The notes: generated by a model not told the origin, from the sequence alone. Positions 1-13,442 are shown, counted from the stretch's first letter. The stretch is DNA of 64,000 bases from Solenopsis invicta (GCF_016802725.1 NC_052664.1:18682405-18746404), one strand, 5' to 3'. Program-made: numbers and translations.

Positions 1-234
1 ACTCTCTCGTAATTGTTCGTACCGCTCGGCGGCTTTTGATAGTCTGCATTGTACAGAAAATACGTTTTGAAAATGTGTTTCGTACAAATTAACTAAAAAA
101 TATTTGATTTAATATGCAGTTAGCAAAGTGTTTCTTCAAAATAAGTGCTCTTTTAGGACAATTTAGGGTATTTACTCACAATCAGTATTTGTTTTTATAT
201 CGACGAATGTGCTTTATTCAAACATTTCTCTTAC

Positions 235-3200
235 CTTCCAAGAATCTATCCAACTCCCTGGTCCAGTGAAGATAATTACCCTCGTCGCTGGCTTTGTACC
301 AAATCAAAGTACTTTCGACGTTGCTTTCAGGAGGCATAGGCCTAAAACCGAGACCCGGATTGCTGCCAATCAGCGAATTATCTAGCTGCCACTTCGGCGC
401 GTTCGGATCCAACGTCTGATAGAACACAGCGAGCATCGCACCGAAGAAGCCGGACAGGACGGCATAGAAAATTACGTAGAACAGCAAAATTTTAGCTGAA
501 AATAAATTTGCTTTTATAAGTCACGATATTATTAAATTTATAGTTTTATAACGCGAAAAGAGGAAACACTTTTTAATATTTGATATGAAAATAATACAGA
601 TATTTTTTTTAAATATATATTTAAAATGTCTCCTTTTTAATGATATTTTATATTTATTTTTTTATTTAGTTATTAATTATAAATAATCAAATTATCTACT
701 ATTACTATAAATTATCTACTAATTAACAAATAAAATGTATCTAGTAGCATAAAGACACTAAAATGTATAGATACTTTGGAACATTATATCGTAAATAAAA
801 GCCATTTATTTTGCATATGAAGTTAAATAAGTACACACAATTTAATTTATGATCAAAAGAATACACAAGAATTATACATTAATTTATTGAACAATAAATT
901 AGTCATTAAAAAATTAACCTTAGCAGTGCGTAATTTTTTGAACACAGCAAGTGCATATATTACAATGCGCGTCAAATAATATATGTTTTTTTATCTCTGA
1001 TAAAAGCAAGGCGCTATTTGTTTCTAAAAATAGTATATGTAATAAAATGTCTATTGAAAATTAAAGCTACAGTTTTGCATAAAATACACTTTTCACTTAA
1101 AATATTTGTATTTTTATTTAAAATAAATGTAAATAATATTTTCGTAAATAATATATGTAATCGTACAGATAATATGTGACTTGTGTAAATAATATTTTTT
1201 GCCTCTACTTAAAAATTTAGCTACAAGTAACTAAGGCACTCGCGCTACCAAAGCTTTTATTTCTCTCTTGTGTATCATATAGAAAAAGTATCTCAAGGTT
1301 AATTCTATAAATCGATCGGAACTACTCGAAACACGAAAACTGTTTCGTTATGTAATCGTAAATCAAACTTACAATTTGTTGTAGCTCTTTTGAAACACGC
1401 GAGCTATTATTAAATGATTTATTGACAAAGTTTTTTTTTTAATATGGTTACTTGTGCTAAAATAATCTTTCGTACTTTTTCAAGTAACAAAAACAAAATT
1501 TTGAATTTATATAATGTAACGAAAATGACGATCATATATTTTGAGCGTATATTTCGAAAAGTTTTTTTCGATTCAAATATTGAAATATTTATAAAAATTT
1601 AAATGACATTGTTTAAAACAAAAATTAATAGTAAATAGTTAATAAATATAATTAATAACAAATTAAAATATACAAGATATTATCCGATTTAAAGAATTAA
1701 AAAATCGGCTAGTATAAAATATATTATTTTATGATCATAATCGCTATTGTTGCTAGTCGAAGGCTGAAGCACCGAGACAATTACGATCCGGCGTCTAATT
1801 GGCCTGAATTGGCATTGGGTAAGCGATGCCATACGTTTGTTACACAAATCATTGACGAACATATTGTTACGCACGCAAAGCGATATGTCATCCAAGAGAT
1901 CGATCTCTTCGTGTTATAAACGTTCTCCAAACCAAAGATATCAATTTGCTTCTTATAATTATTGTGAATTTACTTTTTTAGAAATAAAAGAATTAATGTT
2001 TTAATATATTATTACTATTATTAATAATTTATATAGCTTTACGACTTTTTTTATATAAAAATGTTTCTTACGTATATGGAGAATTCTTATATATGTGGTT
2101 TTTAATTTTACAATTATAATCTATTATTATTTTAATTTATTAAATAAATGACATAGCTAGATTGTTCCTCGTCGTACTTCGTATAAATATTTTATATAAA
2201 TAAAATTGTTAATAAAATACAGTTATATTTTTTATTTTACAATAAAATAATTAAGTACAAATTACCGAAAAATTATAGAAAGAAAAGCAGATTTTCTTTT
2301 TAAATGGAAACTTTCCGTTTGATTCTATCAATAATTATCTCTCTGCGAGCGATAACATGATGCAAACTCATTCGCTTAATCGTATAAAGCCTGCGTTGGA
2401 CCATAATGCGTTCACGCAGTAATTAAATGTCACGGATAATTACAAATCAACTACAAACGTATGTTTGGGGGCGTTCATGACATTCCATTTCTCTCGTTTA
2501 TATAAAAAATTGATTATATTGATAAATGTAATACTAAAATATTATTATTTTGTAACAGAAAATGTAATAACTAACGATTTTAGAAAAGTAGAATTACTTT
2601 ATTTCTTGTAAGAGATTTTGTGAGTTATCCCTTGTAACATAATTATTTCAGAGAGACACGTATAAATATTTGATAATAATAATATATAGAAGAAAAAACC
2701 TAGTATTTTACAATTCAGTTCATTACAGTTGACAAGAGATAAATTTGGATATCGATGACAAGACCACGCAGCAAACAAAATTACATTGAAATGGAATCCA
2801 TTTAATTCCAAAAATACTATAATGGGAACATGAATCTATCCAAAATCAAAATGATGAATAGCTCATTTCGTATTTCAACTCGTTTAAATCCAAAAATAAT
2901 ATAATAAGGCCATGAATCCATCCGAATTTAAAATGATGAATAACGCATTTCGTATTTTAATCCATTTGAGTCCATTTGAATTCAGAAATACTCCGGGACT
3001 CTAAAATGCGAAGTTGGATAAATTAAAATAAATCGCATTTTTAATTCATTTGAATTTATTTTCGTTTGCTGGGTGAATATCGCTGTCAGGACTTCCACCC
3101 AGCAAACAAAAATGAATTGAAATGGATAGAAATAAAATCATTTTGATATTTTCGAATTCGCGCTTGAGTTGTTTCAAATCCATTTGATTCCAAAAATAAT

Positions 3201-6200
3201 ATGGATATGAATGCAACTGAATTCAACATAATGAATAACTCGTATTTCGTATTTCAATTTATTTGAATTCAAAAATGATATAATGGGAACATGAATCCAT
3301 TCGAATTCAAAATGATGAATAGCGCAATTCGTATTTCAATCCACTTGAATTTATTTGAATTCAAAAATACTCCGCGACTCTAAAGCGCGAACTCGAATAA
3401 ATTAAAATAAATTGTAATTTTCAATTTATTTGAATTTATTTTCGTTTGCTGCGTAAAAAGCGAGAAAGCGATTCGTTTAAACTTTTTAATTTCAACATTA
3501 AGACCATAAAAATAATAAGGATATAAGTAATTAGCTCCTCTATATCAATAACTCGCTCCTGATGTCAGTGGCTGCACGTTCACGAAGTCGCTACGGTAAC
3601 GTAACATTTCCATGGCTTTTTCCGAGATATCGATCGAATGCACGATACCGAATATAACGACGCGTGCCGACAGTTTCTTTCGTCAAATAGGCCATTGGTA
3701 TTCTGGTGCGATATTGTAAAGCAGGCAGTGCCTGACTGCTAATTATCTCAGCTGATTTGCAATATGCCGCGGGACAGCTGCGAATCACGTCACATTCTGA
3801 AAGCTTTCTTTCGTGCTTGTGCCAAAAGATCTGCCAAAGGATCGAATTGAAATGTAGAACATTCGGCTAGAAAAATCGTCTGCGTTAGTAGCGCGCAGAC
3901 GCTAACACTATCCAGTATAGAAATCAGACCATACCATTTCTGTGAGATGGTAACGGAGACGGCTCGTATTGATTTTGGCGGAAGTCGATCGACCTCAACA
4001 GAAGAGCGAAAGGGCATAGATAAAAAGCGAGCGGGGAAAAAGGAGAGAAAAAAAATAGATAAAAGAGGACAGGAAAGTAGTGCAATAAGTATAGATAGGG
4101 TAGAGTTATGCGGAAAAGAATGATGATGAGAATTTGTATTTTATTATTCCAAATAAAAAAATAAATACGACATCAAAGGATTTGAGAAAGGAGATCTAAA
4201 ATCACGACGTATATTTTCGATCGCACTATAAAATAACCGTCAGTTATTTAAAAAGCCATTCTATTGAAAACTCATGACTCTCTCTTTCTCTTTTACACAC
4301 ACACACACACCCGTATATTTCCTCCTGCTCTTATCTCAAGCGGTAGAATGTAAAAATAGAACAGCGGAAGTCTCCAGCGAGGTCGCACCCCTCCAATGGA
4401 TGAAGAAAACCGCAAACTTTGATGTTGGATTCTGAGGAACTTCAAACTAAAGCGGCAGATAATAGCAATGATAAACTTTTTCTATGACTCTTTTTATGGT
4501 TCCCTTTTTACAAAAAAAAAGTTTTATACATCAACTTTTACATGCGTTGCAATAAATAAATAATTATAAGAATTATAAAATAAATATATATATAATGTGA
4601 AGAATAAAGAAATAAAAGAAAAATATATAATAGTTAGAAACAAAATAAAAATTAAAAACCATTCTTGGCCCCATTAAACAAAAATGCATTTCGGATATAA
4701 ATCGTAAATTAATGACATTATTAAATTATTTATATACGCGCGTAAAAGTTATAATAATGTTACGCGCCGGTACTGCCGGAGCATGACAATAATTTATTTA
4801 AACATTTATATTAGAGTTAAAATTTAGCCTTTTAATTTATTTGAAAAGACAAGATGCATATTTTTGAGAAATAAAACAAAATATTTTATTAACAATTAGA
4901 AACAATTTTGTTTCGAAAATATGGTTATATAAAAAATCAATTAAAAATTAAAATTATTATTGCGTATACAAAACTTTACTCTAACAGTAAGAGGCAAAAA
5001 CTTGCTCTAAACGCTTATCAAAACAGGATATGCGTAACAATAAGTATAGACTAAGAAGTATCTACGCTAAATCAGCACTGTGTTCATGGACTTTACGTTT
5101 ATCAAGATATTTGCTGTCTATGTAAACGGATGGATATTCAGTTTGTATTGTAACCAATAATTCAATACGGAAAAAAATTTAGTGTATCCAAACATTTTAC
5201 TGTAATAAAAATTTAGTTAAATACAGATCAGAAAATAACTTTATGTTAAACCATCAAAATAATTATGTAAGACGTTTAAGTATGATGATACTGCTGCAAA
5301 AAGTTTTCACATTCTAGCAATCAGCTTAAACGTCCAATGGAAATTTTTTAATGGCTTAAGACAATTATTTTCAGACTTGTATTTCAGCAAAATTATCCTT
5401 TCCGCGTAATATTAATACATTGGAATGTATAATATAGTAAAGAAAATTTCAATATAAAACAAAATGTACTAGCTTATATAAGTTTTATTTAAACAAAAAA
5501 AAATATCAAGAGATTTTTATGTTCGAGCATCATTCTGTTTGCCTCGCTTTGGTTTCTTTACTTAGCTTTAGTTTCGTTACGTAAGCATACATCTACTCTA
5601 AGTAAATTGCCAATACGTATTCAATGTTGGTAATTATAACGTGATTAATTAAAAAATATAATCTTTGTCCTATTATTTCTTCAAACAATTCGTCTCTCCT
5701 AAAATTTATTAATTTTTAATTACCAAGTGGTGCATAATTTCTAAAATTTAATTTAAATAATCGATCGTAACTATGTAAGTAAAAACTAAATAAATTATTC
5801 AAAGTAGTTACCTAATCAATTACTTTTTACTATCCAAAAAGCGTATTCTTTATTTTTGCCTTTTTTCTGATTCGATGTATATTCCACGGTAGCATCAAAG
5901 TGACCATGTATGCGAAACCTTATGCCGCGTATAACACTTCCGATGAAAGAAACTATGTCTTACGTAACTAGTCCATCGTTGGATAAATTTTTGCCTCTAT
6001 AAATAAACGTTTTGTACGATAGCATAGACATAGTGACTAACTCCATTTAAAGTTGTAAATTAACTCGTGCTCTTCTTATGAACCAATAGACATGTAGCGT
6101 AAATTATGTAACAACAATTCTATATATGTAAATTCGTACACTGCAAAAAAGTCTTGTTGAGTGGAAATCTGGTATATTTAATCAATATATCTGTTCTAAA

Positions 6201-9200
6201 ACGGATAAATTAAAAATCTTATAGAAAATGCCGAATGATAGTGAAATCAAAGAAATATTCTAGTTAAAAAATCTCGAGTTATGTTATAATAATCAAAAAT
6301 TCTGCTTGATTTTTCCAAACACACTTAAGCATGTCTTATTGATATAATCAAATCAAACTTTTCTCAGCATACGTATTTTTCATGCATACATAAACTGAAT
6401 TGTTTTTAAAAGATAAAATCACAGTCTCAACGAGCTAAACTCTCAAACAACTCGTGAAAAATAAAAATCTTTCATGTCAATTATCACATCGATTATCATC
6501 GATTACTGAGTAAAAATAGCCGATTGTAGTAAATCTCGTTATTGCTTGAAAATTGTTACTCATACAATATTTCCTAAACTTATTAAAATATTTATTCTAA
6601 ACTCTCCTACTTTTAGATATTTCAACATTATTATAAGATAGATCTAATATTTATCAAATGCAAATTTACACTAATAAATAATTCAGCAAAACTTTCTATT
6701 TAAATTACAATAAAAAAATTTTTGTTTTGTTTTTTTGTTTCGTTTAAATTACAATAATAAAATATATGATAATTAATACATATACCATACAGCTCACAAA
6801 TTCAAAATTTTTTATTGTTTTATATATTATTGTTTGTGCATATAAAAAAATTCTCATAATTTTAAACGCTGAGAATACCGCAATAAAACTTTCACATCTG
6901 GAAAATGTCTCAGTGACTACCATCTTTTATGAATTATTACGTAATGACGCTTCGTCATGTGTAACCTTTGACCATGCGTATGTTTCAAAACCTTTGTATC
7001 TTACAAAGCTAATGTTAGTTTAAAAATATCATGTCGCTAATTTTTTGCATAAAGATGAAATACGCGGTAAAAAGACATATTAAAGCTATACTTGATGCTA
7101 TATTGATCGAATAACCATTGTTCTAGTACACATTTCTCTAATTTCTGATATATTACCGGATAATTCGTTTAATCCCCCTAAATTTACATTAAAATTATAT
7201 ATAATTATAATTTACTTAACTTACCAAAAAGTAGACAATCCATTGGTTACAATAGGGATCGATTTTTATCATTGACAAAGTGTTACGTAGGTATTAAATC
7301 ATTGATATACCGATTACAATGCGTTAAATTGTGCAAAATATCGGATATTAAAATACCATCGGATTAACCAACAGCAAAATTTTATAAACTATGTTATATG
7401 GCAGTGTCACGTATTCTAATCGATATATGTAACAGTGGATACACAAATCACTGTATTCGCGTTCTAAAATAGTCTTGTAAAGCACAACTTTCGAATGACT
7501 TATGCCTTTTTAAAGACATGCGTGTTGCCCGAGATTAATTCTCTCTCTCCAACTTTGTACTGGTCATTAATCTTGATACGGGTCAGACGAAATGTAATGG
7601 AAGTAATCTGATCGGCTCGAAGAGAGCAAAAATAAAAAAAAAAATTTACGTAAACAGTGTTAATTATTCGCGCGGGAATTTTAACGAATGTAATTTAACA
7701 ATCTTGCAAATATTCGGTTTTAACAGATTTAAGCTGCTGAATAGATTTGAGATTATAAAGATGTTGGAGCGCTTTTTCGTCATTCTACCTTTGTCCTTCA
7801 TTAGACACTAAACAATGGATAAAATGATAAAAATAAAATTGCACTAGCATCTTTATGCTGTGACAAAAAGATTGTTAACCTGACTAAATTTTTCAACTTG
7901 TTTAAGTATCTTTAGTTCAAGTATGTTTGTGTTTAAGTTAAGTATATATTTAAGTTAAATATATAAATACTTAAACTGAAGTTCAAGTATTTTATGTATT
8001 TGAGTGAAGTACTCTTTAAATCTCATAAAATGAAAAATTATTCGAAAAATTTCACAAGCTCAATTTTCACTAGCAGTGAATTTTCGCTCTTCGATAAGAA
8101 TGAATATTTACTTTTATTACACCGAAAAAAGTTGTTAAATTGACTAAATTTTTCAACTTGATTAAATTTCAGAAGGTTCAAATATTTATGTATTAAACCC
8201 AAATATACAAAACATTTAAAATTCAATTTAGATATTTATATATTTAATTTAAATACATAAATACTTAAATTGAAAAACTTTAATCAAATTAAAAAATTTA
8301 GTTCAAGTTAACAACTTTTTTCTCAGTGTATAGTGACAAATCACTCGAAAAATTACACAGACTCGATTTTCAGATTTTTCGAGTGACGTTTCACGAGATT
8401 TAGAAAGCACAAAAATACTTGAACTAAAGAAATTTAATTAAGTTGAAAAATTTAGTCAATTTAACAACTTTTTTTCTTGGTGCACAAACGCATTCTGAGT
8501 ACGAACTTACGAACAAATTACTTTAAATGTATACTCTTCAAATCTCGTAGAGTGAAACATCATTTTAAAAGAGTGAAAATTGAACTTGTAGAACAATTTT
8601 TCGAGCAATTTGTCACTCTAATAAAAGTAAAAAATCATTCTTTTAAAGTAAAAATTAAACTTTCCTGAAAAGATTTTACAAAATTTTATAGAAATTTAAG
8701 AAATGCTATAAAAATCTACAAAAAATGCTAGAATTCTTTTTTGTTAATTTCGATAATTAAATACATATTTCTATAAAAAAAAAATAATAATTTCTATTTG
8801 TAGTAAAACTTATTCATAAAAATTTAGAAAGAACAGAATGGACTCGCAACTTTTATAAATAAAGGTTTAAATTAAGCGACAAATACGAGTTAAGAGCAGT
8901 AATTGGTGCAAAGAATAAAATAATTTTCAGGATATTTTGCAATTACAGTGGCAATATATTAAAGACATTTCGGCTTTACCTTCGAGCCTATCTTCAGCGA
9001 TAATTCTTACGATTACATATATTAGTACTCCGCCAATCTCATAGAAATTTTTTCCAAGATAAGTTGCTTAGAATGTAATTCGCGCTGCAGTTTGACGTAG
9101 TTACGCCAAAAATTCGTAGAAATCGCACTACAAAATTACAAAAATTTAGAAAAATATTCCAATTCTAGTATTTTTATGTAGATTTTTGTAGCATTTTTTT

Positions 9201-10186
9201 CTTAAATTTGCATAAAATTTCTTTCGCCAAGGTTCGACAATTTTTTGAGTGGTTTTTCACTTTACGAAAATTTAGAGAGTAAAATAAGGTCAATGTACAC
9301 TCTTGGGAAAAGCTCCGAAAATTTTAGCGTTGGGCTCGCAAAGGGCGTTGAGATAATGTTAACAATTTCGTTTTTGTGTATACACATTCCGTAATTTGGG
9401 TCACAAGAGTAACTGCCAGGATGTAGGCTATGACGTTCGCGCTTAACTCGCTGCTCGTCGCGCAAAACGATACGGACGAAATGATGCGAATATATAAATG
9501 TAAATATAGAAACGATTTGAATAATGTAACGTGTTTTTTTTCTATTTAGAGGCAATATACTATCCAACCTACGTGCACACGCACGCGAACCACTAGTTGG
9601 ATTACCTTCGGTATCTAAGGATATTCTCTTCGACGATCGACTCGTCGAGGCACTACTACAACCAACGCTGCAACGTATAAACCAAGAGTGCAAAGGATTA
9701 TACTCCTCTACGACCTAATTGCGATCTCCGCAAATAACGCATTACTATCGTATCTATGTCTACAACTTTGTTACGTCGAGTTTTACATTATTTTACACTA
9801 CAAGTGATCTCAAGGCGATCACTTGGGCATATCGATTCTCGCATTTTTCATAAAAAAAAAAACTCTGATAATATTAATTGGAGTCAGCAGTTCATCTCCC
9901 GGAAAATAATATCTTGCGCACAGGGGGGGCGGGTCGAGAACGCAAGGACTCAACGGGAGAGGCTGATAGCAGAAACTCGAATGTGGAATAGCGTGCCAGA
10001 GAAAGAGAGAAAGAGAGAAAGAGAGAGAAAGAGAGAAAAAATAAGGGAGGACGACTCACCCCAACTGGCGCCGGTGCGCCCCAGGAACTGTCCCGTCTCG
10101 GAGTTCCAGACGAAGACGCGGAAGCCCTCCCATCTCCCGAGCTTCGGCGGCGGGGAGTAATACTGCTCGACTTTCTTGCCCTCCAT
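235..10186 (-). CDS. nrv2: Na+/K+-ATPase beta subunit (nervana), 5' two coding exons, partial
   Basis: Beta subunit of the plasma-membrane sodium/potassium pump, a type II membrane glycoprotein needed for assembly and surface delivery of the alpha subunit. Exon 1 is 10060-10186 (42 codons plus one base, donor GTGAGT). Exon 2 is 235-495 (acceptor TTTTCAG, donor GTAAGA). The phase-1 junction joins ...GRTGASW to AKILLFYVIFY... and restores the family sequence. Exon 1 encodes the short cytoplasmic tail with the WNSETGQFLGRTG motif. Exon 2 encodes the single membrane segment with the aromatic FYVIFY motif, then the start of the ectodomain (IGSNPGLGFRPMPPE). The ATG at 10184-10186 is the only one giving the family N-terminus. 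The remaining exons, with the disulphide-bonded ectodomain, lie beyond base 1. The 9.6-kb first intron suggests alternative first exons, as in fly nrv2, but I found none. The choice of nrv2 over nrv1/nrv3 rests on the N-terminal tail. Confidence 0.93.
2767..3074. mobile_element. MITE-like element A with CAGCAAACAAAA termini
   Basis: The left end reads CGCAGCAAACAAAATTACATT. The right end reads ...TTTATTTTCGTTTGCTGGG, its imperfect inverted complement. The interior is short, non-coding and AT-rich, with repeated CATTTCGTATTTCAA-like segments that recur in the adjacent element B. It lies in the first intron of the Na,K-ATPase beta gene. It looks non-autonomous; the superfamily is not assigned. 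Confidence 0.6.
3096..3454. mobile_element. MITE-like element B, same family as A
   Basis: It starts CACCCAGCAAACAAAAATGA and ends TTTTCGTTTGCTGCG, the same terminal inverted repeats as the element 22 bp to its left. The interior shares GAATTCAAAATGATGAATAGC-type segments with element A, so the two are tandem copies or successive insertions of one family. Confidence 0.6.
3541..4030 (-). other. GC-richer intronic block with two open minus-strand frames, unassigned
   Basis: This block stands out in base composition from the AT-rich intron around it. On the minus strand, 3790-4017 (75 codons) and 3591-3788 (65 codons) are open in different frames and lie end to end. The residue composition looks protein-like rather than low-complexity. 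I recognise no family. It could be a decayed gene or transposon fragment, a non-coding RNA exon, or a conserved regulatory element. Confidence 0.3.
8118..8331. mobile_element. MITE with TACACYGARAAAAGTTGTTA termini
   Basis: The left end TACACCGAAAAAAGTTGTTA is matched by the right end ...TAACAACTTTTTTCTCAGTGTA in inverted orientation. The inverted arms continue as TTGACTAAATTTTTCAACTTG and its imperfect complement. A partial relative lies at about 8410-8482 (...TTAACAACTTTTTTTCTTGGTG), and another weak one at 7868-7925. It is short and non-coding, so presumably non-autonomous. Confidence 0.65.
9262..9693 (-). other. Unexplained 143-codon open frame in the nervana intron
   Basis: A minus-strand frame from an ATG at 9693 runs 143 codons. 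The first 60 codons are GC-richer and of normal complexity (CSVGCSSASTSRSSKRIS near the start). The 3' half drops into AT-rich intron-like sequence overlapping a dispersed repeat near 9236-9275. It has no recognised domain, signal peptide or splice context tying it to the host gene. A retroelement remnant is possible; chance is also possible. Confidence 0.2.
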
Positions 10187-11520
10187 CCCGCTCGCGCAAC
10201 GACGACGACGACGACGGCGGCGACGACGATGGCGACTCCCGGTGACGACGGGGTGAGAAAAACCGAGCGCAAGAAGAAAGGGTGGAACTCCGAAGAAGAA
10301 GGTGTGAGAAGAGAAGTGCGCGCTGCCACCCGCGTGCTGATTCCTCTCACGGAGAAGAGGACTCTTTTCCTTCCTTCTTCGGCGGCGGAACGTTGGCGGC
10401 GGCCGCTCCGATCGAACAGCTCCGCGGGCGAGGGCGCAAAGGAAGGAGAGAACGGTCGATTCGTCGTGCCCCCGTCTGGAGGAGCCGCTGCTGTCGGGCG
10501 CTCTTGTCCGGCGAAGGGTTGAATATTGAGCGATCGAGGCTGGCCCGACCCCCGCGAGAGAGGTCTTCGATGCCTATCCTTCCACCACTCCGCCGCTTCT
10601 CGCCCCCTTCACCCCCTTCGCTCCCCTGAGCCGCGGCGCGGCGCGCGGCGCGCGGCGCACCCTCCGCGGCGCGGCGGCAATGCGCCGGCGTGACCCGCAG
10701 ACGCGTCAATACGTGATTTCCTTACCACCCCTCTCCCTCTCCCTTGCGCTTCGCGATCACCCTCGTTACCCGCGACCACCCCTCTCTCTCTCTCTCTCTC
10801 TCTTTCTCCCTCTCGCCATCCCGTTTGAACCCCTCGTCGCACCCCGAGAGAGCGAAACCATGACCAGGTGGCTCCACCGACAACGGTACCAACGTAACGG
10901 CACGGCGGATCTTCTCGACTCCAACCAACCCCCTTCCCTCCCCTACCCCTCAACCCGCCCAATGGCTAGATTTCGGCGACCACCCCTCGCCGTTCGTTTC
11001 GTTTTAGGGATGCTTTCGATCGACCCCCGTCCCGCGAAAACGCCGACCCGCGCTCTCGGGGACGGATAGAGCTTATGCGACGCGATGCGCAGCCGGCTCG
11101 CGTATGCGTATTGGAGTCTCTCTCGCGAGGAGGAGAGAGACGAATTGGGAAGGGGGAGAGGATGACGATGCTATGAGAGGAAGTGGCGGAGAGGGTGATA
11201 TCGAGACGTGCGAGCGCGAGGGGAGGAGTGCGGATTGTGGGTCACGTGGAGTGTCCGACTGCCGCCGTCGCCGCGCGATAGCTCTTCGGGTGGGAATAAC
11301 GGCACGTTCTTTCCGCGGTCCTCAAACTGCAACGGGCATCGCGAACAGCGAAACGCTGTTGCGGCTGCCCCCCTTTCCTCCCTCCACGGATGGCGAACGT
11401 ATAGTAACGATATCCCCCGACACGTACGATGACGTGGTACTTGATAAGCAATTTTTTTTTTCTTTCACGCCCGTGACGCGATACGTCTCGCGACAATCGC
11501 CAACTGGCATGAGTATTTAA
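10187..11520 (-). promoter_or_regulatory. GC-rich 5'UTR/promoter island of the Na,K-ATPase beta gene
   Basis: Directly upstream of the nervana start codon the sequence changes from AT-rich to strongly GC- and CpG-rich for about 1.3 kb. It includes CGACGACGA runs (10200-10230), a GCGCGGCG-rich core (10630-10680) and a pure CT tract (10782-10804), with a GAGA-type AG tract just downstream in intron 1 (9998-10040). Many long open frames here on both strands are composition artefacts. No TATA box is evident. The extent of the 5'UTR cannot be read from the sequence. Confidence 0.6.
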
Positions 11521-12045
11521 TCTTACTCATCATTGAGAGGATTTTCTGTCTTGTCGCGTTAACTTCCTTTAGATTGAGATTTAGATTAATTTTAACTGAA
11601 GGTAAATATTCTTCACAATTTTTTATCTTTTATTTATTATTGTTTGAATTTATCGTTTGATTTCCTTTTTTTTTTTTTATAAAAAAATAATTTATTAGCA
11701 ATGAATCGATTTGACCTCTGCGTGGTTCATGGATGACCGTGATACCGGATCTCCCAGTGGACTGAAATTAAAAACTCAAACGTCATTGTAACCAGAACAC
11801 TCGAGCGGCTATCGTCAGAACCAAAATTATCTTGATAACTTGCCTCTTTTTTATGTTTCTCTCGGGAAATTGAACTTTTTTTAAACAAATGCTGTTTACT
11901 TATGTAAACGTAATTATTCTTTTTTAAATAAAGTAAAACTTGTTTTTTTCCATGTCATATTAAAAACCATTAACTAATTATAATGTAGCTGTTAATTATA
12001 ACAATTAGCATCGAGCAAGTGTTAATTAATATACAGCAAACAGAT

Positions 12046-13442
12046 CGATTAGAAAAAAGATCAATGCTTTACAGGATTTTTCGTATTTATAATCCAATTG
12101 TTAAATTTTATAAATTTTTTAATGATACTGCTATATTTTTTCAAAAATACAGCAATGCAAAGAACTTTTTAAATCCAAAGAAAATTAAAAAGCATTAATG
12201 TTAAAAAGCACGGATTTTACTGAAATGCTTAAGCGTGAAACATGATCACTGAGATTATAGAGAGCTGTTTGGCAATAATAATTCAGATTCCAAGTTTATC
12301 AGTTTATCAAGAGCAGATTTTGTAAGCCACTCTTGTAAGTTTCATGAGTAGACAGATTCATGAGCACGCAACATCCACACATAAAAATTGTTATAATCTT
12401 TGAATTAAAAAAATCGCGTCGTTAAACTGTATAACGTATCTCCTCTAATTAGAAATTTCATTCATCAATCTGTCATCCATTTAATAGAGAAAATGACAAT
12501 TTTGACAATCAGCTCAAAATAAAGAAGCAAATTTTTAATTTTATCAAATAAACCATCGCATTATGAATAACTGCAATTTTTACAGAGTGCATAACTGGAA
12601 TTTTTACAAAGTTGCATTTGCACATAGTGCAATTAACCAATCAATGATAAAAAAAACTTTAATTATACATTGAAATAAATCTGATATCTAGTTTGTAATA
12701 TTTTAAAATGATACATAAATGTCTGAAAGCTTTCTAAAATTTTTTAAATATATCCAATATAATTCATCAAAATTATGATTTTTGACGCATCTGTAATCAA
12801 GATTAGTATCCTAATATTCCATTGTACTTATTTCCTCTTACTTTCCGAAAGAAATCTCTATGTTGTAAAAAAAAACAAAACATTTTCTTAATTTTAAAAT
12901 TTTCTTGGAAAATTCTACTTTCCTGTAAAACATTCTACTTCCATAAAATTAATTATTTTAGTATCTGACTTTATCAAAAATATAATCATGGAAATATAAT
13001 CGATAAACAGTGGATAATGTAATATAATTAAATTGCATATAAACACATAATAAAATAATTAATTTTATGAAAGTAGGGTTCACTAGAAAAAACTAGAGTA
13101 TTCCAAGAAAATCTTAAAACTTAATGGTTTATTTTTACAAGATTTTATCTTGCGATAATTTGTCTTTGTGAACACGAAATATGAGAAAACATTATTTAAA
13201 ATATTTATTCACAATATTTACATGATATCACAATTCCAGAAACGTTTAATTAAGTGTTCCTAAGTTAAACTTGATGCTATAGCCATATTTTATGCTATTT
13301 AATTCTTTTCGGATTTAAAAAGCTCACTCTCTGCATTGTTATATTTTTGAAGAAATATAGCAGTATCGTTAGAAAATTTATTAAATTCATTAATTTTATA
13401 AACATAAAAAATCCTATAAATCGTTGATTTATTTTTTAATTT
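12046..13442. mobile_element. Foldback element with about 150-bp outer inverted repeats
   Basis: The left arm at about 12046-12200 (ACAGGATTTTTCGTATTTATAA, ...GATACTGCTATATTTTTTC, ...CTTTTTAAATCC) matches the inverted right arm at about 13296-13442 (GAAATATAGCAGTATCG, ...ATAGGATTTTTTATG when read on the minus strand). Inside lies a second inverted pair at 12862-12961 and 13054-13145, sharing TAAAATAATTAATTTTATG and AGATTTTCTTGG. No transposase frame is visible. It is probably a non-autonomous DNA transposon carrying a nested insertion. Confidence 0.6.

Larger units (their letters stand above)
496..10059 (-). other. Large first intron of the Na,K-ATPase beta gene
   Basis: Mostly AT-rich sequence without recognised genes. 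It contains a pair of MITE-like elements (2767-3454), a GC-richer block with open frames on the minus strand (3541-4030), an inverted-repeat element (8118-8331), several copies of two low-complexity dispersed repeat families (about 8.0-9.3 kb), and an unexplained 143-codon minus-strand open frame (9262-9693). A GC-richer island at about 1725-1920 has short open frames on both strands and no recognised homology. I see nothing else of note in the remainder. Confidence 0.7.

Noticed and set aside
6766..7023. 85-codon plus-strand frame in the nervana intron
   Set aside because: AT-rich composition, no family resemblance and no splice or promoter context.
10187..11520. Several 70-150 codon open frames on both strands
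   Set aside because: They are GC/CpG and CT-repeat artefacts (Arg/Gly/Ser-rich with repeats) in a promoter island and match no family.
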